NCBI GenBank assembly: GCA_965284565.1
Contig: OZ260100.1
Location: forward strand, 1,736,001 to 1,800,000
DNA length: 64,000 nucleotides
DNA from: BRH-c54 sp965284565
GTDB lineage: Bacteria; Bacteroidota; Bacteroidia; Flavobacteriales_E; Vicingaceae
Direction: 5' to 3'
This document shows, one piece after another, positions 35,190 through 43,536 of the stretch; the stretch's first letter is position 1; each line of letters starts with the position of its first letter. The notes beneath the pieces were generated by a model. The model made no database searches. It was not told the origin of the DNA and saw only the letters and a program-made list of their open reading frames with translations. The position numbers and the translations under genes were made by a program.

Positions 35190-37001
35190 TTAAAATGGAA
35201 AAAATAAAGGTATTAAAAATGTTGCAGCAATCCAAATGATAATATTTAATGGAGTGCCTATTTTTAGGTAATCCTTAAACCTATAGTTTCCTGGAGAATA
35301 AACCATAGTGTTAGTTGGATTAGCAATAGGTGTCATAAAGGTTAAGGAACAAGCCAACATTACGGCAATTAACAATGGACGTTCGCTTATTTGGAGTGCA
35401 GCTGCCAAACTAATAACTATAGGTGTCATTAATCCGGCTGTTGCTTTACCAGAAATAATGTTGGTAGAAAGAAAAGTAATTAAAAATACTAAACTAAGTG
35501 TAATTCTTTTATCTAAGTCTCCCATCACATCAAAAATATATCCTGAAATTAAAGTAGAACCTCCTGAACTTTCTAATGCATTTCCCATAGAGAGTACTCC
35601 AGCGATCATAAAAATTACTTTCCAATTAATTGCTTCATAAGCTTCTTGGGGTTTAAGAATGGAAGTGGTAATAATTAATAAACAACCTATCATTCCACTC
35701 ATTAAAATAGAAGTAATATTAAGTGCTGCAGTACCAATAACTCCAATAGCAATTAATAATGCTGGGATGGCTTTTTTATAATTTACTTGTTGTTTTTCAT
35801 AATTAGAGAGCATAAAAACCAAATGTTGGGTGGTAAGTCGGGCAATATCTTTTTCAGTAGAATAAATTAAAAGCATATCTCCTTCTTTTAATTTCATATC
35901 GCTTAAGTTTTGCATTATCATTTCATTTCTTTGTCTTATACCTAATACAGAACTTCTGTAAGTGTCTCTAAAATGTAATTCTTTTAATGATTTTGATGCT
36001 AATTTAGAGCCAACAGGGATAAGTACTTCGTAAATTTTTCGTTGATTATTAGGAATATCTTTAGTCGATTCTGTTGGACTAATATCAATTTCCTTTACTT
36101 CATTTTCTTCTAATTTATCTCCCTGAATATTATAGCCTTTAGTGTCTTTTAACTTAATTAAATTTTCAGGGCTAATGACTACTTTTAATACGTCATTTTT
36201 TTCTAAAATAAAGTCAGAAGAACAATCTCTAATACGCGTAGAGCCTCTTATAACAGTTAATAATTGAATTTTGTAATCTACTACTAAATTTGTTTCGCTT
36301 AATTTCTTATTAATATCAGGACATAAGTCAATTAGTATGATTTCTGCCATGTATTTCTCTGCCTGTTGAATTAAAGTAACATCATTGTTTTTATTTCTTT
36401 TTGGTAATAACATAGGAGCAATAATAAACATATATAGAAACCCTATTGCTGCCAGAATTAAAGCCACAGGAGTAAGCTCAAACATATTAAATTCAGCCAA
36501 TCCACTTTTTTGAGCATAACTGCTTATAAGTATGTTTGTTCCTGTACCAATAAGGGTGCATGCGCCGCCAAAACATGCTGCAAAAGATATAGGAATTAAT
36601 AATTTGGAAGGACTTATTCCTGTTTCTTTACAAACCAATAAAGCCATAGGAATCATTATAGCAACAACAGCAGTATCGTTAATAAAAGCAGAAAAAAGAG
36701 CGGTGACAAAAGTAAAAACCAACAAAGCCATAAAGTAATGGATTTTAGCAAGTTTGATAATTTTGTTACTCAATCCATCTATAATTCCAGACTTAAATAT
36801 AGCAGCGCTTATAACAAACATGCAGCCCAAAGTTAGCGTTGCAGGGTGTGTAAATCCTGAAAAACCTTCTTCGGGACTAAGCACACCAGTTACAATAAAC
36901 ATTGCCATAATTAACAATGAAGTAGTATCTATTGAGAAAAATTCCTTAACAAACAAAAAGATACCTACAGCAATTATTCCGAGTGTAATATATAATTCCA
37001 T
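35190..37001 (-). CDS. SLC13-family permease with two TrkA-C domains
   Basis: Transporter of 603 residues: a DASS/ArsB-like membrane domain split by a cytoplasmic insert (about residues 205-390) that holds two TrkA-C (RCK-C) modules, the second from KIYEVLIPVGSKLASKSL. Conserved membrane motifs are FINDTAVVAIMIPM and the C-terminal TPIANPTNTMVYSPG repeat. Such proteins import sulfate or dicarboxylates with sodium; the substrate here is not predictable. It starts 4 bases after the M28 peptidase gene. Confidence 0.9.
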   Translation of the reverse strand: MELYITLGIIAVGIFLFVKEFFSIDTTSLLIMAMFIVTGVLSPEEGFSGFTHPATLTLGCMFVISAAIFKSGIIDGLSNKIIKLAKIHYFMALLVFTFVTALFSAFINDTAVVAIMIPMALLVCKETGISPSKLLIPISFAACFGGACTLIGTGTNILISSYAQKSGLAEFNMFELTPVALILAAIGFLYMFIIAPMLLPKRNKNNDVTLIQQAEKYMAEIILIDLCPDINKKLSETNLVVDYKIQLLTVIRGSTRIRDCSSDFILEKNDVLKVVISPENLIKLKDTKGYNIQGDKLEENEVKEIDISPTESTKDIPNNQRKIYEVLIPVGSKLASKSLKELHFRDTYRSSVLGIRQRNEMIMQNLSDMKLKEGDMLLIYSTEKDIARLTTQHLVFMLSNYEKQQVNYKKAIPALLIAIGVIGTAALNITSILMSGMIGCLLIITTSILKPQEAYEAINWKVIFMIAGVLSMGNALESSGGSTLISGYIFDVMGDLDKRITLSLVFLITFLSTNIISGKATAGLMTPIVISLAAALQISERPLLIAVMLACSLTFMTPIANPTNTMVYSPGNYRFKDYLKIGTPLNIIIWIAATFLIPLFFPF

Positions 37002-37005
37002 TTAT

Positions 37006-37923
37006 TTATAAAGTTGTTATTGTTTTATAAATTCCATCAATAACTTTTGCCATTCTTTTTATATCTAATGTTTCTATAGTATCTGTTGGTTCGTGATAGT
37101 TGAAGTTTCGGTAAAAAGATGTGTCAGTTATCATTAGTGCACTAAAACCAAATTTCCAATAATTTAAATGGTCAGAGAAATCTATACCAGGAAGAAATTT
37201 AGGACCTGTGAACTTTTTAGTGTTAATAGTTTTTGATTTTTTATAACGCTTAACAAATTTTCGGGCAAACTTTCCAGAATCAAATTTTCTTACTAAGGTA
37301 ATGTAATTTCCTTTATTTCCATAAAAAAGAGATAATAATCCAAGTGGATATGTTTGTGATTTTTTCTCATCACTAAAATAACCAATCATTTCAACTGAGA
37401 GCATTCCGTAGGTGTCAATTTTATTGTCTTTCAAGTATTTTGCATGAATATAACTTCCCATGTATTCGGTTTTAAAGTGAGGAGGTTCTTCAAGTGTGTA
37501 AGCAACCAAATCAATTCGGTAGTTTAGTTGTTTACCTTTTAGCATTCTTGCCAACTCAAGTAGTCCTACAATTCCACTTGCATTGTCATCAGCTCCTTCT
37601 TGGTTTCCGCAAACATCATAATGAGCTCCAATGATTACTCTTTTTTTGTGTTCCGTTCCAAAAGAAGCAATTACATTTTTGTATGTTTTTCCATTTACAT
37701 CAAATTCTTGAAAAGTAACACTATCTGTATATGTTTGAAATGAAGATTTAATGTAATCGGCTATTTCATTTAGCTGATTAATATTTTTATGATTTCGGAA
37801 TTTTTCTGTTTTGGTAATATTTACAAGATGTTGCTTAATTAATGTAGTATCAGCATTACCAGCTTTTAGTAATAAAGAGCCAAGTAATAAAAACAGTATA
37901 ACAATATGTTTTTGTACAATCAT
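37006..37923 (-). CDS. Secreted M28-family zinc aminopeptidase
   Basis: Exported peptidase of 305 residues with signal peptide to about LKAG. Zinc ligands are visible in IIGAHYDVCG (His near 97) and GADDNASG (Asp near 115), followed by the catalytic TLEEPPHF (Glu pair) and later acids and His in DFSDHLNYW. It removes N-terminal residues from peptides. It is the middle gene of a run with the LuxE-like gene upstream (19 bases) and the SLC13 permease downstream (4 bases). Confidence 0.9.
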   Translation of the reverse strand: MIVQKHIVILFLLLGSLLLKAGNADTTLIKQHLVNITKTEKFRNHKNINQLNEIADYIKSSFQTYTDSVTFQEFDVNGKTYKNVIASFGTEHKKRVIIGAHYDVCGNQEGADDNASGIVGLLELARMLKGKQLNYRIDLVAYTLEEPPHFKTEYMGSYIHAKYLKDNKIDTYGMLSVEMIGYFSDEKKSQTYPLGLLSLFYGNKGNYITLVRKFDSGKFARKFVKRYKKSKTINTKKFTGPKFLPGIDFSDHLNYWKFGFSALMITDTSFYRNFNYHEPTDTIETLDIKRMAKVIDGIYKTITTL

Positions 37924-37942
37924 GCGATAAATTTAAACTTTT

Positions 37943-38920
37943 TTATTGCACTAACAAATTGCAGCCTCGTATATCACTATTGTCAAATCTGCCAAGTACT
38001 TCAAACTGATCGTGATTGTTTATCTTACCTAAATCTTGTGTAGCAATAAAACAGCACGAATCTATATTGGCAAGGTCTATAATGTTTATTGCTCCGGTTT
38101 TACTGTTGGCTAAGCTTTGAAAAGGATCATTAATATCTTTAATAATTATTTTCATCCAAGGTGGAGTGGAATAAAGTCCGTTATTTTTGGCATAAGCTTG
38201 CGAAAGCAGTTCTGTCATCCCATATTCTGAGTGTACTTGTCTAATTCCCGAAGCTTTTTTAATAAACTGATGCAGCTCTTCTCTGGTAAGTTCTTTACGT
38301 TTTCCTTTCATACCACCTGTTTCCATTATAGTGGTGTGCTTAAGTTGAAATTGGTGTTTTTCAAATAAATCGAGCAAAGCAAAAGAAACACCAATAAGTA
38401 AGGTTTTTTGTTGGTTTTCTTCTAATGCAATAAGTTGTTCGGCAAGTTCATCAATATTATTTAGATAAAAACCACTTTTAGGATGCTTGCTTTTTTCAAT
38501 CAGTTTTTCAGTCATGTAAATTAAAGAAGAACCATCTCGCTCCAAGTAGGAGGGGAGCAGTGCTAAAATGCAATAATTTTCGGGGTTACCATAAAATAAT
38601 TCGAAACAAGTTGCAAACGATTTTTCGTAAAGAGTGATGTCTTTAACAAAATGCCGACTAGTTGAATTTCCTGTTGTTCCGCTACTGGTAAAAATTATTT
38701 CTTCTTTAAAATGCTTGGTTTTTATTTCATGACTTTTAAAAAAAGAAACCGGTAAAAAAGGAATTTCATTAATGTTGGTTACTTTTTCAGGGATGATTTT
38801 CAATAACTTACAAAAACTCTGATAAACGGAGTTGTTGGTGTATTGGTATCTAAAAATTTTTAAAGTTTCGGCAATAAAATCGAAGTTATTATCTTTAAAA
38901 ATATGTTGATGATTTTCCAA
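37943..38920 (-). CDS. LuxE/PaaK-like acyl-protein synthetase
   Basis: Protein of 325 residues in the ANL (acyl-adenylating) superfamily. The phosphate-binding loop is FTSSGTTGNSTSRH near residue 95, and SEYGMTELLSQAY near residue 230 is the adenylate-binding motif. It lacks the full C-terminal domain of acyl-CoA synthetases, as is usual for LuxE-type proteins. It may activate an acyl or aryl acid for transfer; partner and substrate are unknown. First gene of the run with M28 and SLC13. Confidence 0.85.
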   Translation of the reverse strand: MENHQHIFKDNNFDFIAETLKIFRYQYTNNSVYQSFCKLLKIIPEKVTNINEIPFLPVSFFKSHEIKTKHFKEEIIFTSSGTTGNSTSRHFVKDITLYEKSFATCFELFYGNPENYCILALLPSYLERDGSSLIYMTEKLIEKSKHPKSGFYLNNIDELAEQLIALEENQQKTLLIGVSFALLDLFEKHQFQLKHTTIMETGGMKGKRKELTREELHQFIKKASGIRQVHSEYGMTELLSQAYAKNNGLYSTPPWMKIIIKDINDPFQSLANSKTGAINIIDLANIDSCCFIATQDLGKINNHDQFEVLGRFDNSDIRGCNLLVQ

Positions 38921-38943
38921 TAGAAATTATTTGTAATTTTATG

Positions 38944-38960
38944 ATATGAAACGAGCTATA
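38944..38960 (+). repeat. Copy 2 of a 17-base motif upstream of a lipoprotein gene
   Basis: ATATGAAACGAGCTATA, 16 of 17 bases identical to the minus-strand motif at 9800-9816, about 80 bases before the start of the lipoprotein gene at 39039. Confidence 0.35.
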
Positions 38961-39038
38961 ATAAAGCATTTAATTATTTAGCAATATTATTAATTGCGAG
39001 TTACATAAGACCGATTTATCAAAAATAAAAACTCCCTT

Positions 39039-39530
39039 ATGAACCGAGTTGTAAAATTAAGTATAATAATGTCAATTTTTTTTGCGGTAGCTTGCGAAAA
39101 AGATGACCCTACGCCTGTACCACCCGAAATTACTTTTTTGGATGGAGGGTTAGCTACAGATGGTTCTTTTGCGTTGGTTAGGTTTGAGTTTTATGATGGA
39201 GATGGTGATTTAGGTTTAAAGCAAGATGAAAGTGAAGGCGACCAACAATATAATTTGTTTGTTGATTATTATGAAAAGCAAAATGGCGTTTGGGTATTAA
39301 AATCGCCAATTATTACTTATAACGTAGGAGAGAATAAATACGATACTACAGATTTACATTTAAGAATTCCTTTTATAGAAAATGAAGCCAAACGCCCATT
39401 AGAGGGAGAGACAGAAGTGAAATTATTATACGATTTTAATGTAGATACTTTCCGCTACGAAATGTACATTACTGATAGGGCTTTTCAAAAAAGTAATAGG
39501 ATTACTACTACCGATTTTGTGGTGAATTAG
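39039..39530 (+). CDS. Lipoprotein, unknown function
   Basis: Lipoprotein precursor of 163 residues with lipobox FAVAC (Cys19) and an acidic, Pro-rich stretch after it (EKDDPTPVPPE), a common signal for surface-exposed lipoproteins in this phylum. The rest is beta-rich with YDGDGDLGL, a calcium-loop-like stretch. I recognise no named family. It stands alone on the plus strand between two minus-strand blocks. Confidence 0.8.
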   Translation: MNRVVKLSIIMSIFFAVACEKDDPTPVPPEITFLDGGLATDGSFALVRFEFYDGDGDLGLKQDESEGDQQYNLFVDYYEKQNGVWVLKSPIITYNVGENKYDTTDLHLRIPFIENEAKRPLEGETEVKLLYDFNVDTFRYEMYITDRAFQKSNRITTTDFVVN

Positions 39531-39589
39531 GTTGGTTTAAAAGTATTTTTAGGAATGACCGTAGTATATTGGGATTATAATTATTACAA

Positions 39590-42500
39590 CTAATAATTTT
39601 TCAGTCTTTCTTTAATTTCAGCAATACGTTTTTCTTTATTGGCTCTACGTAAATTTTTGGCAGATTCTGTAAAGTAGCGATGAGCTTCTAAAAATTTTAT
39701 TTGCAGTTCATCCCATTCTTTGTCGGAGTTAACCATACCTCTTTCCATTAGCTCTAGCTTAAGTTTGTCAGCGGTTTCGTGAAATTGGTCTCCACCTAAA
39801 TAGTCTAAATCGGCATCACAAATAATTTGTTCTATATGATTTGATGGCTGATGAGGTATTTTTGTAACAGAAATCAATTTTTTAATCGTTTCTATTTGTT
39901 CTAAGGAATAACCAAACCTAGGCAATACCTCTACAGCTAATGCTGCTCCTATATCTTCATTTTTAGAATATTGTTTTATAAATCCAGCATCGTGATACAA
40001 AGCAGCAGTTTTTAATAAGAAGATATCATCACCTTCAACACCTTCCATCAGGGCTAAGCGTTCTACTGCAGCACAAACATCTTTAGTGTGGTTAATATCG
40101 TGATAATGCAAGTTGTCGGGTAATTCTTTTTGCAATCTTTTTAAGATGTACTTTTCTGCCTTACGGTAGTTAATGCTACTATAAATATGTAAATCTACAT
40201 ATTTCTGGAACAATTCATTTGGTATTATTCCTTCACCATCAACAGAAAGCTCTGCTCTAATTCCATTAACAAAATACATGTCAATTAAGCCTTTATTTTT
40301 AGCTTTAATTTTACCACGGTATTCACAATTAAAGAATTCTTTAATGTATTCATAAGTAGCCCCCGAGATATTTACTTTACCAACTTCTCCAGCTTCTTCC
40401 ATTCGGCTACCAATGTTTACACTGTCGCCCCAAATATCGTAAGCAAAACGTTTGCTACCAATAACCCCAGCAGTAATTTCTCCTGTGTGTATTCCAATTC
40501 TTAATCCCCACGGATGTTTACCTTGTTCCACTCTTTCGGGGTTATGTTTGGCAACAAATCGTTGAATTTCTAATCCTGCCAAAACAGTGTCTATAGGATT
40601 ACTTTTGTTTCTTAATGGAATACCACCGGCACACATGTAAGCATCTCCAATGGTTTTAATTTTTTCTACATGGTATTTTTCAATGATGGCATCAAAATTT
40701 ACAAAGTAATAGTCTAGTTCTGCAACTAAATCTTGTGGTGAAATTTTTTCAGCAATTTTGGTAAAACTTTGGAAATCGGTAAACATAATAGAAGCCAATC
40801 GGTACTGTCTGGCAGTTGCTTTTCCTTTGTTTTTTAGTTCAATAGCTATTTCTTCAGGAAGAATGTTGTATAAAAGCTCATCAGCTTTTTCCTTTTCTTT
40901 TTCTAATAGTTCTTTTTGAATTTCTATTTCTTCTTTTTGTTTGATTACTTCATGGGTTCTTTCTCTAACTTGTAATTCAAGCAATAATTTTTGTGTTTTA
41001 ATACGGTTAATTCTGGTAATGTAATAGGCATATATTAATAGTAATATTAAAAGAATTACTATGGTTCTAAACCACCAAGTAGCCCAAAGTGGCGGTTCTA
41101 CAATTACTTTAATTTGGGCTATTTCATTACTCCAAACGCCATCGCTATTGGCTACTTTTATTTTAAATAAATATTCTCCTGGATTAAGGTTAGTATAATT
41201 AGCTCTCCTATTATTGTCAACATATACCCAATCTTCATTAAAATTTTCGAGCATATAAGCATGTTTGTTTTTTAAAGGAAAAGAGTAGTGAAGAGCGGCA
41301 AATTCGAAAGAAATAACATTTTGTTTGTGTTTTAAAACAATAACATCTAATTCAGAAATGTGCTTGGTTAGAATAGAATTCTGACCAATATGAACTGGTT
41401 TGTTAAATAAATAAAAGTTGGTAATAAGTGGAATGGCTTTGGTTCTATTAATTTTTACATCTTCAGGAAAGAAGGAGTTAAAACCATTTATACCGCCAAA
41501 ATAAATTTCTCCATAATGATTTTTGAAAAATGCTCCAGTATTAAACTCATTGCTTTGTAAACCATCACTTTCTTCAAAATTTCTAAAAAAATTGGTGTGT
41601 GGATTAAAAAAAGAAATTCCTTTGTTGGTACTTATCCATAAATTATTGTTTTTATCTCCTAAGATACCATAAATAACATTGTTAGATAACCCTTCTTTTT
41701 CGGTAAAATGAGTAAAAGTTCCTGTTTTTGGATCAAATTTATTTAGTCCTCCACCAAAAGTGCCTATCCATAAATAACCTTTTTTACCCTCATAAATAGA
41801 TAGTACTGAGTTGTTATTAAGGCTGTTAATTTTATTTTCTGCTCGTTGGTATATTTTAAATGAGAAACCGTTATCACTTTCTTTCACATTACAGAACCCA
41901 CCACCATCAGTACCAACCCACATAGAGCCATTTTTAGTTTGAAGGATAACCCTTACCACATTGTTGGGCAAATCATTTTTTACATTTTCGGAGGCGGTTA
42001 TGGTTTGGCAGGTTGTTCTATCTTTAGAAATAATTACAATACCTTCTTTAGTTCCTGCCCAAAGTCTATTTTTACTATCTTCTGTTATAGTATAAGTTCT
42101 AGCATTATGGAAATTTTTAATTTTTAATTGGTCAATTTTATTGTTTTTAAAAGTAAAAATTCCACCGTCAGTTCCTAAATAAATAGTTCCTTTTTTATCT
42201 TGATAAATGCTATAAATACCTATGTTTTTAAGGTTGTTTTCGTTTGAAAAATCAGGTTTAAGGTGGGTAACCTTTCCGTTAATATTATCAAAAAAAGTAA
42301 GTCCTTGGTCGGTGCCGACATATAGGTTTTCATCTCTATCCTGAAAGATAGACCAAACCATATTACTGCTAATGGTATTGGATAGGTTAGGCCAATGTTG
42401 GTAATGTTTGAAAAATTGTTTTTGCTTGTCAAATTTGTTTATTCCAGCTTGTGTGCCTATCCAAATAATTCCTGAACGGTCTTCTAAAATAGTATTTATT

Positions 42501-43453
42501 TTGTTGGAGCTGAGACTTGTAGAAATGGTGGCACTATATACATAATGATCAACATTTTTTAATGATTTTAGTTTGTATAAGCCATCGGTTTCTGTACCTA
42601 TCCAAAGTATGCCAGCTTTATCTTCATATAGAGTTTTAATAATTTTATTTCCTATTAGTTGGTCTAGTTCTTTGGGAATAGAGAGGTTGCTGCTTTGGTG
42701 GTTGTAAAAGTTGATACCATTGTTTGTTGCTATAGTAATAAATCCATTTATATCTTTATGTATATCCCAAACAATGTTGCTTTTTAGTCTAGAGTTTCCT
42801 GAAGTATATTGAGTATAATCTTTTGTGTTGATGTTATATAATAATAAACCATTGTTTTCTGTGGCAATCATTAATACTTCTGGAGTTACAAAGACCAACT
42901 TCCTAATATTAAGTTTTCTAATATTGGTACTAAAAGGGATTTCAATTTTTGAGATTTGAAAATTTTCAGACTTGTTTGATGTTTTTGCAAGTTTGTATAA
43001 AGATTGGTCGGTTCCTATCCAAAGACTTTTATCTTCTTCATTTTCGGTTATTGTCCAAATATTATGCTTTTTACTATTAGAAGCTTTATTTTCACTGAGA
43101 TAATGAGTAAAAGTTTGATAATCTCTGTTAAATAAATTTAGTCCATTTTCTGTTCCTATCCAAAGATTGCTATCACTATCTTCGTAAATTACATGAGCGA
43201 AGCTGTTAGAAATAGTAGAGCTATCTAATAAATCATGGGAAAAAACGGTGAATTCATAACCATTATATTGATTAAGCCCGTCTTGTGTTCCCATCCAAAT
43301 TAAACCCTTATAATCTTGGATAATACAAGTTACATCACTCTGAGAAAGCCCGTCTTTGTAGTTGATTCTATCAAACTTTATATTGCTTTGTTGTGCTAAA
43401 ACAAAAAGCGACAAGGCAATAAAAAACAAAAGACTTCCAACTTTTTTAAACAT
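39590..43453 (-). CDS. Propeller-sensor / class III adenylate cyclase / HD-domain fusion
   Basis: Protein of 1287 residues. After a signal peptide (FVLAQ) come about 14 two-component-regulator propeller repeats (LWIGTENGL type), enough for two seven-bladed propellers to about residue 690. A Y_Y_Y domain follows, then one membrane helix near 788-812 and a coiled coil (RERTHEVIKQKEEIE). A complete class III cyclase domain covers about 880-1063: metal-binding Asp in IMFTDFQ and GDAYM, adenine-selecting Lys in EKIKTIGD and Asp in YDIWGDSVN, and Arg in GSRMEE. The C-terminal HD domain (about 1100-1260) has HTKDV, YHDAGF and CDADLDYLG. The outside sensor should control cAMP synthesis inside; the HD part may be a phosphohydrolase. 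Nearly all known propeller/Y_Y_Y proteins have a histidine kinase or DNA-binding output instead. Confidence 0.92.
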   Translation of the reverse strand: MFKKVGSLLFFIALSLFVLAQQSNIKFDRINYKDGLSQSDVTCIIQDYKGLIWMGTQDGLNQYNGYEFTVFSHDLLDSSTISNSFAHVIYEDSDSNLWIGTENGLNLFNRDYQTFTHYLSENKASNSKKHNIWTITENEEDKSLWIGTDQSLYKLAKTSNKSENFQISKIEIPFSTNIRKLNIRKLVFVTPEVLMIATENNGLLLYNINTKDYTQYTSGNSRLKSNIVWDIHKDINGFITIATNNGINFYNHQSSNLSIPKELDQLIGNKIIKTLYEDKAGILWIGTETDGLYKLKSLKNVDHYVYSATISTSLSSNKINTILEDRSGIIWIGTQAGINKFDKQKQFFKHYQHWPNLSNTISSNMVWSIFQDRDENLYVGTDQGLTFFDNINGKVTHLKPDFSNENNLKNIGIYSIYQDKKGTIYLGTDGGIFTFKNNKIDQLKIKNFHNARTYTITEDSKNRLWAGTKEGIVIISKDRTTCQTITASENVKNDLPNNVVRVILQTKNGSMWVGTDGGGFCNVKESDNGFSFKIYQRAENKINSLNNNSVLSIYEGKKGYLWIGTFGGGLNKFDPKTGTFTHFTEKEGLSNNVIYGILGDKNNNLWISTNKGISFFNPHTNFFRNFEESDGLQSNEFNTGAFFKNHYGEIYFGGINGFNSFFPEDVKINRTKAIPLITNFYLFNKPVHIGQNSILTKHISELDVIVLKHKQNVISFEFAALHYSFPLKNKHAYMLENFNEDWVYVDNNRRANYTNLNPGEYLFKIKVANSDGVWSNEIAQIKVIVEPPLWATWWFRTIVILLILLLIYAYYITRINRIKTQKLLLELQVRERTHEVIKQKEEIEIQKELLEKEKEKADELLYNILPEEIAIELKNKGKATARQYRLASIMFTDFQSFTKIAEKISPQDLVAELDYYFVNFDAIIEKYHVEKIKTIGDAYMCAGGIPLRNKSNPIDTVLAGLEIQRFVAKHNPERVEQGKHPWGLRIGIHTGEITAGVIGSKRFAYDIWGDSVNIGSRMEEAGEVGKVNISGATYEYIKEFFNCEYRGKIKAKNKGLIDMYFVNGIRAELSVDGEGIIPNELFQKYVDLHIYSSINYRKAEKYILKRLQKELPDNLHYHDINHTKDVCAAVERLALMEGVEGDDIFLLKTAALYHDAGFIKQYSKNEDIGAALAVEVLPRFGYSLEQIETIKKLISVTKIPHQPSNHIEQIICDADLDYLGGDQFHETADKLKLELMERGMVNSDKEWDELQIKFLEAHRYFTESAKNLRRANKEKRIAEIKERLKNY

Positions 43454-43536
43454 AGGGTAAAGTTAGTTTAAAAACTGAATTTGTAAAAAAAGTTGGTATT
43501 TAATTTTACGAATAAACTTTTGATTGATATTATCAA

